Shown here in pieces: positions 42,763 through 51,858 of a stretch of DNA of 64,000 nt (position 1 is its first letter; each line of letters begins with the position of its first letter). The notes below the pieces were generated by a model. That model made no database searches, had not been told where the DNA came from, and worked only from the letters and a program-made list of their open reading frames with translations. The translations under genes were made by a program, and so were the position numbers. Origin of the DNA: an uncultured Flavobacteriaceae bacterium (GTDB taxonomy: Bacteria; Bacteroidota; Bacteroidia; Flavobacteriales; Flavobacteriaceae). The DNA is taken from positions 434,001-498,000 of the forward strand of contig CANNBV010000003.1 in the NCBI GenBank assembly GCA_947502975.1. Direction: 5' to 3'.

Positions 42763-43659
42763 ATGAAATGGACTAATGCGCTTAAGGATTACCAACTCTA
42801 CCTAAAAATAGAACGTGGGTTATCACAAAATTCAATAGAAAGTTATTGCCTTGATATTGAAAAAGTAATGTCTTATCTAGAAGAAAACAAGATTAGCTCC
42901 TCTCCTATTTCTATTTCATCAGATGAAATTCAACAATTTATATATCAATCTGCTAAATCTTTAAATGCGCGATCTCAGTCTAGGTTGATATCTGGCTTAC
43001 GTAGCTTTTTTAATTACCTGATTTTTGAAGATTATAGAAAAGACAACCCACTAGAACTCATTGAATCACCAAAAATCGGAAGGAAGTTGCCAGATACACT
43101 ATCAGAAGATGAAATTGATTCTATTATTCAAGCAGTAGATTTAAGTAAACCTGAAGGCGAACGTAATAGAGCAATTTTAGAGACTTTATATGGCTGTGGT
43201 TTGCGAGTAAGCGAACTAATTAATCTAAAACTTTCGGATTTGTATTTTGAGGAAGGCTTTATCAAAGTTACAGGAAAGGGCGACAAACAACGATTTGTCC
43301 CAATTGTAGCAACTACAGTTAAGTATATCAATATATATAAAACAGAAGTAAGAAACCATATGAACGTACAACCTGGATTTGAAGACACATTGTTTCTCAA
43401 TAGAAGAGGTAAACAACTGACCAGAGCTATGATTTTTACAATTATAAAACAACTGGTTGAAAAAATTGGGCTTAAAAAAAATGTATCACCACATACCTTC
43501 CGACATTCATTTGCTACGCATCTACTTCAAAACAATGCAGATTTAAGAGCCATTCAGTTAATGCTGGGTCATGAAAGTATTACAACAACTGAAATTTACG
43601 TGCATTTGGACAAAAGTCATCTCACTGAGGTGGTTGAGAAATACCACCCGAGGAAATAG
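42763..43659 (+). CDS. xerD: Site-specific tyrosine recombinase XerD
   Basis: Protein of 298 residues. The N-terminal SAM-like core-binding domain covers about 1-100. The catalytic domain has all six residues: Arg148 (GLRVSE), Lys172 (TGKGDKQR), His244 and Arg247 (PHTFRHSF), His270 (LGHES) and the nucleophile Tyr279 (EIYVHLDKSH). With its partner it resolves chromosome dimers at dif. It is full length and stands alone with no mobile element features near it, so the core XerD role is preferred over a phage or integron integrase. A dif site was not found in this window. Confidence 0.94.
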   Translation: MKWTNALKDYQLYLKIERGLSQNSIESYCLDIEKVMSYLEENKISSSPISISSDEIQQFIYQSAKSLNARSQSRLISGLRSFFNYLIFEDYRKDNPLELIESPKIGRKLPDTLSEDEIDSIIQAVDLSKPEGERNRAILETLYGCGLRVSELINLKLSDLYFEEGFIKVTGKGDKQRFVPIVATTVKYINIYKTEVRNHMNVQPGFEDTLFLNRRGKQLTRAMIFTIIKQLVEKIGLKKNVSPHTFRHSFATHLLQNNADLRAIQLMLGHESITTTEIYVHLDKSHLTEVVEKYHPRK

Positions 43660-43677
43660 TTGGTTGTTGGTAAAACT

Positions 43678-43708
43678 AAAAAATCCAGCGTGTAAGCTGG
43701 ATTTTTAT
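43678..43708. terminator. Bidirectional terminator between xerD and rny
   Basis: Stem AAATCCAGC (43681-43689) with GCTGGATTT (43696-43704), loop GTGTAA, flanked by A- and T-tracts. It lies between the convergent xerD and RNase Y genes. Confidence 0.88.
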
Positions 43709-43749
43709 TATTTTCTATATTTTGGAGACTTCTGTTTTCACAGGAATAT

Positions 43750-45324
43750 TTACTTCGCAATATTAACAGCCCTAGTTTCTCTAATTACCGTTACTTTTAC
43801 TTGTCCAGGATAAGTCATATCGGTTTGGATTTTTTGAGATATATTAAAAGACAGCTCTGCAGATTTTTCATCACTTACCTTTTCACTTTCAACTATCACA
43901 CGCAATTCTCTACCAGCTTGAATAGCATAGGCTTTCTTTACGCCACTAAATCCAAATGCAATATCCTCTAAATCTTTCAACCTTTGGATATAGCTATCTA
44001 ATACCTGACGTCTTGCTCCTGGTCTTGCTCCAGAAATAGCGTCACATACCTGAATTATAGGCGCTAACAACGATTTCATTTCTATTTCATCATGGTGAGC
44101 TCCTATAGCATTACAAACATCTCCTTTTTCTCCAAATTTCTCAGCCCATTGCATACCTAAAATAGCATGTGGTGTTTCCATATCGGTTTCTGCATCTGGC
44201 ACTTTTCCAATATCGTGGAGTAATCCAGCGCGTTTTGCTAGCTTAGGGTTCAATCCTAATTCAGCAGCCATAACACCACAAAGCTTGGCAACCTCTCTAG
44301 AGTGCTGTAACAAGTTTTGTCCATAAGAAGAACGGTATTTCATTCTACCAACAGTTTTTATCAATTCAGGATGCAAGTTATGTATACCTAAATCAATTAC
44401 TGTTCGCTTACCAACTTCAATAATTTCTTGCTCAATTTGCTTTTTAGTTTTTCTAACTATCTCTTCAATTCGTGCAGGGTGAATTCTACCATCGGTCACT
44501 AATTTATGAAGCGATAGCCTTGCAATTTCTCGTCGTACAGAATCAAAACATGATAATATGATAGCTTCTGGTGTATCATCAACAATTATTTCAACACCTG
44601 TTGCTGCTTCAATAGCTCTAATATTTCGGCCTTCGCGTCCAATAATACGACCTTTTACATCATCAGATTCAATATTAAATACAGACACACAATTATCAAC
44701 AGCTTCTTCAGTTCCAATACGTTGTATGGTATTTATTATTACCTTTTTAGCATCTTGCTCTGCAGTAAGTTTAGCTTCCTCTAAAGCACCTTGAATGTAA
44801 GCCATTGCATCATTTTTAGCCTCACCTTTAAGAGACTCTACCAATTGCTCCTTGGCTTCTTCGGCAGATAAACTAGAAATCACCTCTAGTTGTTGCACTT
44901 GGCTTTTATGAAGCCTATCAAGCTCTGTTTGCTTTTTTTCTAGAACATCAATTCTATGATCGTAATCCTTGATCTTATTTTCAACCTCGCTATTCAACTT
45001 TTTATTCCTTGATAGCTCATTAGATACTTGAGATTCTTTATCTCTGGTGCGCTTTTCAGCCTCTGCCATTTTTTTATCACGAGACAAAATTACTTTCTCA
45101 TGTTCTGCCTTCAATTCAATAAACTTTTCTTTAGCCTGAAGAATTTTATCCTTTTTTATGGCTTCGCCTTCACTTTTTGCCTCTTTTAATATAGATGTGG
45201 CATTCTTCTTAGCATTTTTAATGAGTTTAGACGCATTATTTTTTTCCATTGCCTTGGCTATAACAAATCCTATTATGAGCCCTGCAATTACTCCTCCTAC
45301 AATTAATATAATTGGGTTATCCAT
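43750..45324 (-). CDS. rny: Ribonuclease Y
   Basis: Protein of 524 residues. One N-terminal transmembrane helix ([20 protein letters not shown]) is followed by a long coiled coil (about 30-205), a KH domain (about 210-285, [20 protein letters not shown]) and an HD domain with [20 protein letters not shown], where His-Asp ligate the metal. Downstream, the C-terminal part ([14 protein letters not shown]) is typical. It is a membrane-anchored endoribonuclease for mRNA turnover. It is the last gene of a leftward cluster with the ZapA gene and the structured RNA. Confidence 0.96.
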   Translation of the reverse strand: MDNPIILIVGGVIAGLIIGFVIAKAMEKNNASKLIKNAKKNATSILKEAKSEGEAIKKDKILQAKEKFIELKAEHEKVILSRDKKMAEAEKRTRDKESQVSNELSRNKKLNSEVENKIKDYDHRIDVLEKKQTELDRLHKSQVQQLEVISSLSAEEAKEQLVESLKGEAKNDAMAYIQGALEEAKLTAEQDAKKVIINTIQRIGTEEAVDNCVSVFNIESDDVKGRIIGREGRNIRAIEAATGVEIIVDDTPEAIILSCFDSVRREIARLSLHKLVTDGRIHPARIEEIVRKTKKQIEQEIIEVGKRTVIDLGIHNLHPELIKTVGRMKYRSSYGQNLLQHSREVAKLCGVMAAELGLNPKLAKRAGLLHDIGKVPDAETDMETPHAILGMQWAEKFGEKGDVCNAIGAHHDEIEMKSLLAPIIQVCDAISGARPGARRQVLDSYIQRLKDLEDIAFGFSGVKKAYAIQAGRELRVIVESEKVSDEKSAELSFNISQKIQTDMTYPGQVKVTVIRETRAVNIAK

Positions 45325-45349
45325 TTTAATTTAGTTGATTTTCATATAT

Positions 45350-45527
45350 AAAAAAACCTACATCAGTATAGTGTTTTGTATAAACTCCTTAAAAACAAGT
45401 TTAGGGCTAACAAGCTGATCAAGGGTCTGCCCAAATGTCTAAACATTAGCAGCATGCTTTTACAACTTCAACTCACCCTTTTTAAAGAATTAACGTTGAG
45501 TTTATCAAAAAAAATAACCGATGTAGG
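45350..45527 (-). ncRNA. ssrS: Candidate 6S RNA
   Basis: No plausible gene, but a strong rod-like fold of about 175 nt on the minus strand. The terminal stem pairs 45357-45364 with 45520-45527 (CCTACATC with GATGTAGG). An inner stem pairs 45379-45387 with 45498-45506 (TATAAACTC with GAGTTTATC). Further inside, AAGGGT and ACCCTT segments and GTTGAGTT/AACTTCAACTC regions pair. A T-tract follows the closing stem on the minus strand (45356-45350), as a terminator would. It lies between zapA and rny. In enterobacteria ssrS also lies directly downstream of zapA, and 6S RNA is known in Flavobacteria (Rfam family 6S-Flavo). 6S RNA binds the RNA polymerase holoenzyme in stationary phase. Identity by position and structure, not by sequence comparison. 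Confidence 0.65.
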
Positions 45528-45557
45528 TAGTAACTTTCTACTTTATTTTAAAGAACG

Positions 45558-45851
45558 TTAAGCACTTAAATGAGCTTCTAACATTTTGTTGATAGCATCT
45601 AGCTTTTCCTCAACAACCTCATTACGTACTTCTTTATCTATAGTCTTTTGTTCCACTTGAGATGCAAACTGTAAAGCACACATGGCTAACACATCTTGTT
45701 TATCTCTAACGGAATAACTTTGCTCAAATTGTTTAATCATAGCCTCAATTTGTTTCGCCGCCTTACGTAATCCTTCTTCTTGCTTTGCATCAATAGTTAA
45801 AGGATATACTCTATTAGCTATAGATAGCTTTATTTTAAGCTTTTCTGACAT
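45558..45851 (-). CDS. zapA: Cell division protein ZapA
   Basis: Protein of 97 residues. The N-terminal beta strands (KLKIKLSIANRVYPLTIDA) lead into a long helix (EEGLRKAAKQIEAMIKQFEQ, then SVRDKQDVLAMCALQFASQV). This is the ZapA form, a tetramer that bundles FtsZ filaments at the division site. It follows the ZapB-like gene by 15 bp and precedes the candidate 6S RNA. Function in division is well supported by family. Confidence 0.93.
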   Translation of the reverse strand: MSEKLKIKLSIANRVYPLTIDAKQEEGLRKAAKQIEAMIKQFEQSYSVRDKQDVLAMCALQFASQVEQKTIDKEVRNEVVEEKLDAINKMLEAHLSA

Positions 45852-45866
45852 TGATTCTATGTTACA

Positions 45867-46157
45867 TTAATCAGATAATTGTGCAATACAATGGTCTATA
45901 TCTCTAATTAACGCATTTATTTTAAGCTTAGTCTCTTTTTTATTATCGTCACTACCAAGCATTGAATTTGCAATTTTAAGAGCTTTATATTTTTCTTCCC
46001 AATCTACATTTAATTGGGTTTGGGTTTGAATATCTTGTCTCGCTGATGCTAAATCCTCAGTCAATTTCAAATTAGCTTGCTGTAAATGATCTACTTTCAG
46101 TAGTACCTTACTAATTTTGTGTTCCAGAGAATCGACAATGTCTTCAATATTACTCAT
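45867..46157 (-). CDS. Coiled-coil protein, ZapB-like
   Basis: Protein of 96 residues, nearly all helical with heptad hydrophobics: SNIEDIVDSLEHKISKVLLK, VDHLQQANLKLTEDLASARQ, and a C-terminal ALIRDIDHCIAQL. No signal peptide or membrane segment. Encoded 15 bp before zapA, so a division role as a ZapA/FtsZ partner is likely. The name ZapB-like is from shape and neighbourhood; no specific residues can prove it. Confidence 0.78.
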   Translation of the reverse strand: MSNIEDIVDSLEHKISKVLLKVDHLQQANLKLTEDLASARQDIQTQTQLNVDWEEKYKALKIANSMLGSDDNKKETKLKINALIRDIDHCIAQLSD

Positions 46158-46181
46158 TTACAAAAATCAATACTTAGTAAA

Positions 46182-46212
46182 CAAAGTTAAGATACCTAAG
46201 GCGAAATTACAA
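46182..46212 (-). promoter_or_regulatory. Bacteroidota promoter for the ZapB-like/zapA genes
   Basis: On the minus strand TTG (46212-46210) is followed after 20 bp by TAACTTTG (46189-46182). Spacing and both motifs fit the TTG-N17-23-TAnnTTTG consensus. The ATG (46157) is 24 bp downstream. Clearest promoter in the window. Confidence 0.72.
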
Positions 46213-46260
46213 TAGTTTTTCTATAATTTTTCAAAAACACCGCTATTGCCTTTGTTTATG

Positions 46261-46346
46261 GCGTTCCCCTGCGGGTCGGGCTTTCCGTTAATAGTTTTGG
46301 CTCGATGCGCGCCTCGCCAAAAGCTGCCACTTCAATCCCTAACGCT
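46261..46346 (-). repeat. Dispersed palindromic repeat, GGGATTG...AAGCCCG family (copy 3)
   Basis: On the minus strand it runs from GCGTTAGGGATTGAAGTGGC to GAAAGCCCGACCCGCAGGGG and AACGC. Terminal repeats GCGTT (46261) and AACGC (46341) are complementary, and the middle pairs AGTTTTGGC (46293-46301) with GCCAAAAGCT (46316-46325). It is more GC-rich than its surroundings. Copies 1 and 2 lie at 10373 and 37417. Confidence 0.75.
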
Positions 46347-46496
46347 TACACATCCGCCAAAGCATCTATCTACCAAATCAATAAGGTTTTCTGCTAAATT
46401 AGCATCTAGATTAACAAGTAAACCCCAAATGGCGTGATTTTTGTTTTGAGCTTTGCTAATTGCTATCAAATTGATATTTTAGCCTAATACATTCTT

Positions 46497-48182
46497 ATGC
46501 GAATAATTCTTGCCCTTTTACTACTGTTTTCTGTATCACTTAATTCTCAAAGCATATACCCACAAGATTATTTTTCTAGTCCGTTAGATATTCCTTTAGT
46601 GCTTTCTGGAACTTTTGCAGAACTACGTTCCAACCACTTTCATTCTGGAATGGATATAAAAACTCAACAACGCACAGGATTAAAGGTAAAAGCATCAGCC
46701 AGTGGCTACGTAAGTAGAATAAAAGTATCACATTATGGTTATGGCAAAGCTCTTTACATTACGCACCCTAATGGCTATACAACCGTTTATGCGCATCTAA
46801 ACAAATTTGGTCCAGAAATAGAGCGGTATGTTAAAAAACTACAATACGAAAAAGAATCCTACGAAATTGAGACATTCCCAAAACCAGACGAGTTATTAGT
46901 TACAAAAGGAAATATAGTAGCTTATAGTGGTAATTCTGGTGGTTCAGGAGGACCGCATTTGCATTTTGAAATTCGTGATAATGCAGAACGTCCAATAAAC
47001 CCCATGCTTTTTGGTATTGAAATACAAGACAGTAAACTGCCAACCATAACCTCTATTTATGCATATCCGCTAGATGACAATTCATACGTTAATAACTCTC
47101 ATAACAAACAAAATTTAAGACTTATTCCATTAAAAAATGGAGATTACACGGTTGAAAACATTAAAGCTTATGGTAAAATTGGTATAGGAATTACAACATG
47201 GGATAGACAAGATTTAGCTGCAAACAAAAATGGCGTTTATAACATTCAAACATTTGTAAATGGTAGCAAAAATTTCGAACTAGATTTTAAAAGATTTTCG
47301 TTTGATGAAACTAAACATATTAATCAACTAATAGATTATAACTTATTCAAAACCAAACGACAACGTGTGCAAAAACTTTTTAGAATCAATAATCCTTTAA
47401 GCATTTATAAAGATCTAAATAAAGATGGTGTTTTGAGTATTGAGGATAGCACATATGCCGTGTATAAAATAAAAGTAAGCGATTTTAAAAACAACACATC
47501 TTGGGTAACACTTTCTATTAAGGGTGAAAAAAACAAGGCTATTAATACAGCATTAAAAAGCAAAACACCTTACTTTATTTATGCAGATAAAAGTACCGTA
47601 CTAAAAGAAAAAAATATTACCGTAGATGTTTTTCCCAACACATTTTACGAAGGTTTTTATATGGACTTTAATGTAAATGCAGATACATTAAAACTTCATA
47701 AAGATATTATTGCATTAAAAAAGAATATAAAAATAGCCTACGACATAAGTAAATACAAACCTGAAGATAAAAATAAACTCTACATAGCCAGACTTTCTGG
47801 ATACAAGAAAACACCATATTATTCGTTTACAAAACGTGATGGTGACACTTTAACAAGTTACACAAAACGATTAGGTACATTTGCTCTAGCATCGGATGAA
47901 GAAAAACCAACAATAACTCCAATAAATTTAAAAAAAGGGCAATGGTTAAGTAAATACCGATATTTAAAAATTAAGATAAATGATGAAGTTTCAGGTATCT
48001 CAAACTATAGAGCAACTGTAAACGGGAAATGGATTTTAATGGAATACGATTATAAAACAAAATTACTAACCCACGATTTCAATGATAGTATTATTGTAGA
48101 TACAAAAAACAATTTGAAAGTAATTGTTACAGATAATGTTGGAAATAGTTCTACTTTTGAAACTACATTTTATAGAAAATAA
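46497..48182 (+). CDS. M23-family (LytM-like) peptidoglycan endopeptidase
   Basis: Exported protein of 561 residues (signal RIILALLLLFSVSLNSQS). The M23 metal site is in HFHSGMDIKT (about 44-53, His and Asp ligands) and HLHFEIRDN (about 150-158), with the LytM/lysostaphin fold between them. A long C-terminal region (200-561) without catalytic motif is beta-rich and may bind the envelope. It acts in the periplasm on peptide cross-links. First gene of a tight four-gene operon (12-bp gap to the TonB-dependent receptor). Confidence 0.9.
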   Translation: MRIILALLLLFSVSLNSQSIYPQDYFSSPLDIPLVLSGTFAELRSNHFHSGMDIKTQQRTGLKVKASASGYVSRIKVSHYGYGKALYITHPNGYTTVYAHLNKFGPEIERYVKKLQYEKESYEIETFPKPDELLVTKGNIVAYSGNSGGSGGPHLHFEIRDNAERPINPMLFGIEIQDSKLPTITSIYAYPLDDNSYVNNSHNKQNLRLIPLKNGDYTVENIKAYGKIGIGITTWDRQDLAANKNGVYNIQTFVNGSKNFELDFKRFSFDETKHINQLIDYNLFKTKRQRVQKLFRINNPLSIYKDLNKDGVLSIEDSTYAVYKIKVSDFKNNTSWVTLSIKGEKNKAINTALKSKTPYFIYADKSTVLKEKNITVDVFPNTFYEGFYMDFNVNADTLKLHKDIIALKKNIKIAYDISKYKPEDKNKLYIARLSGYKKTPYYSFTKRDGDTLTSYTKRLGTFALASDEEKPTITPINLKKGQWLSKYRYLKIKINDEVSGISNYRATVNGKWILMEYDYKTKLLTHDFNDSIIVDTKNNLKVIVTDNVGNSSTFETTFYRK

Positions 48183-48194
48183 ATAAAACTGCTT

Positions 48195-50657
48195 TTGAAA
48201 ACTAGCCACTTACTAACCACTATACTTTTCTCATTTTTATTTTTCGTTGGTTTCGGACAAGAAGCCACAGTAAAGGGTGTTATTCTTGATGAGGACAATC
48301 AACCCATCTCTAATGTTTCTGTAAAATCAGGAAATTTAGGCACAGAAACTAACGAAAATGGTTTTTATACTTTAGTAATTCCTTCAAACCAAGATGTGAC
48401 TATTGAATTTACACATATTTCACATAAAAAAGTAGTAGCCACTTTTAATTTAAAAAATGGTGTTATTAAGGAATTCAACCCTGTGTTGAGCGAAGCAATT
48501 GAACAAATTGCTACAGTTGTAATTTCTGGAGATAGACGTAAAGAAGTTGAAGGCATCATTTCACTACAGCCAGAAACCATAAGAAAAATACCAGGCGCTA
48601 ATGCTGGTGTTGAGAACTTATTACTCACGCTTCCTGGTGTAAGCAATAATAACGAACTAAGTACACAATACTCTGTTAGAGGTGGTAATTATGATGAAAA
48701 CCTGGTTTATATTAACGGTATTGAAGTATATCGCCCGTTTTTGGTGCGTTCAGGCCAACAAGAAGGCCTCAGTTTTGTAAATAGTGATCTAGTACAAAAT
48801 GTAGATTTCTCTGCTGGTGGATTTCAAGCTAAATATGGAGACAAGCTATCTTCTGTACTCGACATCACTTACAAAACTCCATATCAATTTGAAGTTAATG
48901 CAGATTTAAGCTTATTAGGAGCAGCTGTTTCAGTAGAAAATATTAGCAAAGATTCAAAATTCACAAGCATAGTAGGAGCACGATATAGAAACAACAATTT
49001 ATTTGTTGATGCCAAACAAACTCAGACCAACTTTCGTCCAGTTTTTGCAGATTTACAAGGCTATTTCACCTATAAATTCACAAACAAGTTTCATCTTAGT
49101 TTTTTAGGTAATGCCTCATTAAACAAATACGACTATGAACCTCTTACAAGGCAAACCAATTTTGGAACTTTAGCTGATCCTGTAGCACTGATTGTATTTT
49201 ATGAAGGCCAAGAAAAAACAGAATACCAAACCTATTTCGGTGCTTTTCAAGGTACATATTTCGCTAATGATGATTTAACACTTAATCTTACCGCCTCAAC
49301 ATATCATACCACTGAAGAAGAGTATTTCGACATCTTAGCCCAATATAATTTAGGTGAAGTCAATGGGAATATAGGTGATGAAAATTTAGGCGAAGTTGAA
49401 TTCACACAAGGCATTGGCAGCCAACTCAATCATGGTAGAAATGATTTAGACGCCTTAATTTCAACCATTCAAACTAAAGGGGATTTAAGGATTGAAGACA
49501 ATAGATTTGAATGGTCTTTAAAATATACACATGAAGATATTAGAGACCGTGTCGTAGAATGGGAAGTGATAGACTCAGCTGGTTTTTCATTAAGACCACC
49601 GAGGACAATCCCTAGAAATGAACAACCTTATATTCCTTTTGAGGGACCTTTAACGCCTTTCACCAATGTTAGAGCAACAAACAACACTCAAATAAACAGA
49701 TTGCAAGCTTATGGACAATGGAGTAAGCGCTCTACATTAGGAGAAAGTGAAGTCTGGTATAATGCAGGTATACGAATGCATAATTGGAGTGTGAAAGGAG
49801 ATGGCATTGCATCTTCAAATCAAACAGTTATTAGTCCTAGAGCACAATTTGCTATTAAGCCAAACTGGAAAAAAGACATGCTGTTTAGAGCAGCAGCTGG
49901 GTTATATTACCAACCACCATTCTATCGCGAATTACGAGATTCAACAGGAACAGTGCAACCGAATGTAAAAGCTCAAAAATCGTTTCATTTAGTTTTAGGA
50001 AATGATTATAGTTTTAAAATGTGGGACAGACCTTTTAAACTAACCTCTGAGGTATATTACAAAAACTTAACAGACGTAAATGCATATACTTTGGAAAATG
50101 TACGTATCAGGTATCGTGCAAGAAATAACGCTAAGGCCTATGCCTATGGATTAGATATGCGCCTAAATGGAGAGTTTGTTCCTGGTACAGAATCATGGTT
50201 TAGTTTTGGCTACTTAAAAACCGAAGAAAATATTGATAATCGCGGTTATATTTCAAGACCTACTGATCAGCGTCTAAAATTCGCAGCATTATTCCAAGAT
50301 TATGTTCCTAACATACCCAATATGCGAGTGTATCTTAATTTAGTGTATAATACAGGCTTACCTGGTGGCTCTCCTAGCTACGCAGATCCTTATGATTTTC
50401 AATTAAGACTACCTGATTACAAACGTGCAGATGTTGGTTTTCAATTTGTATTAGTAGATGATAAAAAGCAATTTAAAAGTGGCTGGAAGAAACCATTTAA
50501 AGAGTTAGCTTTTGGGTTTGAAATCTTTAATATTTTTGATGTACAAAACTCAATCACAAATACTTGGGTGAGAGATGTTGCAAGTAAGCGTCAATTTGCT
50601 ATCCCTAATTTTCTAACACCTCGGGTTTTTAATGTAAGAACCACTATGAAGTTTTAA
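48195..50657 (+). CDS. TonB-dependent outer-membrane receptor with carboxypeptidase-like N-domain
   Basis: Protein of 820 residues, starting at a TTG (KTSHLLTTILFSFLFFVGFG signal). An Ig-like carboxypeptidase-regulatory domain spans about 22-105 (ATVKGVILDEDNQPISNVSV). A plug with LLTLPGVSNNNELSTQYSVR and GGNYDENLVYINGIEVYRP follows, then a beta barrel ending in RVFNVRTTMKF. Substrate unknown; a SusD partner is absent, so it is not a typical Sus-type sugar importer. It lies 12 bp after the M23 gene and 2 bp before the protease gene. Confidence 0.9.
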   Translation: MKTSHLLTTILFSFLFFVGFGQEATVKGVILDEDNQPISNVSVKSGNLGTETNENGFYTLVIPSNQDVTIEFTHISHKKVVATFNLKNGVIKEFNPVLSEAIEQIATVVISGDRRKEVEGIISLQPETIRKIPGANAGVENLLLTLPGVSNNNELSTQYSVRGGNYDENLVYINGIEVYRPFLVRSGQQEGLSFVNSDLVQNVDFSAGGFQAKYGDKLSSVLDITYKTPYQFEVNADLSLLGAAVSVENISKDSKFTSIVGARYRNNNLFVDAKQTQTNFRPVFADLQGYFTYKFTNKFHLSFLGNASLNKYDYEPLTRQTNFGTLADPVALIVFYEGQEKTEYQTYFGAFQGTYFANDDLTLNLTASTYHTTEEEYFDILAQYNLGEVNGNIGDENLGEVEFTQGIGSQLNHGRNDLDALISTIQTKGDLRIEDNRFEWSLKYTHEDIRDRVVEWEVIDSAGFSLRPPRTIPRNEQPYIPFEGPLTPFTNVRATNNTQINRLQAYGQWSKRSTLGESEVWYNAGIRMHNWSVKGDGIASSNQTVISPRAQFAIKPNWKKDMLFRAAAGLYYQPPFYRELRDSTGTVQPNVKAQKSFHLVLGNDYSFKMWDRPFKLTSEVYYKNLTDVNAYTLENVRIRYRARNNAKAYAYGLDMRLNGEFVPGTESWFSFGYLKTEENIDNRGYISRPTDQRLKFAALFQDYVPNIPNMRVYLNLVYNTGLPGGSPSYADPYDFQLRLPDYKRADVGFQFVLVDDKKQFKSGWKKPFKELAFGFEIFNIFDVQNSITNTWVRDVASKRQFAIPNFLTPRVFNVRTTMKF

Positions 50658-50659
50658 TC

Positions 50660-51853
50660 ATGCATAAACCAATTATAACTTTTTTATGTTTTTTATATAT
50701 CTCTTTCTGTTTTGCCCAAAAAACAAAATTTAAAACAGGAAAACCCAATAGTAAAAACTACTTCTCCATTATAAATTATAAAGATGTAAAAGGTAAAATA
50801 ATAATTCCCGTTAGCATTCAAGGTAAAACGTATCAATTTTTATTTGATACGGGCGCACCAAACGTTATTTCTTCAGCACTTTTGGATAAGATAGAACATT
50901 ACTCAGAAAAAGCACTAACCATATCAGATGCAAACAACAGAAAAGAAAGCATGAGTTTAATAACTCTAAAATCAATTACTGTCGGAAATGTAGAGTTTAG
51001 CAATACAAGTGCATTGCTTTTTGAAAAAGACGACAACATTCTTTTTGATTGTTTTGAAATTGATGGTATAATTGGTAGTAACGTATTGCAGAAGTCTATT
51101 ATTCAAATAAACTCCAAAACACAAGAATTAATCTTGACAAATTCACTTCATAACCTAACAATTAATGACAAATCACCTACAAAACTACATATAGTCGGCG
51201 GTCAAGGTAGTCCTTATGTTGAAATACAACTTAAAGGAGAAGGTACTATTTCAGAAACATTATTATTTGATACTGGCGCCAGTGGGTTTTATGATATGAG
51301 TAAAAGGCGACTAGAACTATTTAAAGAGCAAAGTGTTACAAGCTCAATTTTAAGTAGTGAAGGTTCGGCAGGCATGGGGCTTTTTGGAGCTTCTGAAGCC
51401 AACACAAAATACAGAGTAAATATTCCAAAAATAACAATTAACAACCATATTTTCAGTAATATAACAACTGAAACAACAGATGATAATAATTCAAGAATTG
51501 GTTCTGATATTTTTAAATATGGTATCGTTACAATAGATTTTAAAAAGAAGAAATTTTATTTCAGTGGCTTTAATAAAACATATGATTTAAAAGAAAAGCA
51601 GTTAGGTTTTACTCCAATAGTTGAAAATAATAAGCTTGTTGTTGGTGTGGTGTGGAATAAACAACTACAGGATAAAATTAGTTATGGTGATGAAATAATT
51701 AACGTTAACGGTATCGATTTTTCTACTACTAATTTATGCGATTTGATTTCTAAAGAGTCTCCTTTTAAATCTTCAGATGTATTGAAAATAACTTTCAAGA
51801 ACAAAGACAATCTCATCAATACTTATGTATTAAAAAGATCGTTTCAAAATTAA
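50660..51853 (+). CDS. Exported retropepsin-like aspartyl protease with PDZ domain
   Basis: Protein of 397 residues with a signal peptide (IITFLCFLYISFCFAQ). Two DTG motifs, FLFDTGAPNVIS (about 72-83) and LLFDTGASGFYDMS (about 201-214), give the two catalytic Asp of an aspartyl protease formed by one chain. A PDZ-like region (KQLQDKISYGDEIINVNGID) lies near the C-terminus. The protease would act in the periplasm or at the outer membrane. Starts 2 bp after the TonB-dependent receptor gene. Confidence 0.87.
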   Translation: MHKPIITFLCFLYISFCFAQKTKFKTGKPNSKNYFSIINYKDVKGKIIIPVSIQGKTYQFLFDTGAPNVISSALLDKIEHYSEKALTISDANNRKESMSLITLKSITVGNVEFSNTSALLFEKDDNILFDCFEIDGIIGSNVLQKSIIQINSKTQELILTNSLHNLTINDKSPTKLHIVGGQGSPYVEIQLKGEGTISETLLFDTGASGFYDMSKRRLELFKEQSVTSSILSSEGSAGMGLFGASEANTKYRVNIPKITINNHIFSNITTETTDDNNSRIGSDIFKYGIVTIDFKKKKFYFSGFNKTYDLKEKQLGFTPIVENNKLVVGVVWNKQLQDKISYGDEIINVNGIDFSTTNLCDLISKESPFKSSDVLKITFKNKDNLINTYVLKRSFQN

Positions 51854-51858
51854 ATTCT

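Larger units (their letters stand above)
46158..46496. other. 339-bp intergenic region with dispersed repeat
   Basis: Holds the promoter of the leftward ZapB-like/ZapA genes (46182-46212), the GGGATTG-family repeat (46261-46346), and an AT-rich stretch (46347-46496) with the promoter region of the M23 gene, where GATATTTTAGCC lies about 30 bp before the ATG. A 63-codon plus-strand frame across the repeat has no support. Confidence 0.7.

Noticed and set aside
42763-43659. Phage or integron integrase
   Set aside because: Full-length XerD with normal motifs, no att-like repeats, no tRNA target and only housekeeping neighbours.
45376-45561. 61-codon plus-strand ORF between zapA and rny
   Set aside because: It is antisense to the folded RNA at 45350-45527, has an unusual Lys/Leu-rich composition, and overlaps the zapA end. 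The RNA fold explains the sequence better.
46246-46437. 63-codon plus-strand ORF
   Set aside because: Lies across the dispersed repeat at 46261-46346; composition follows the repeat, not coding sequence.
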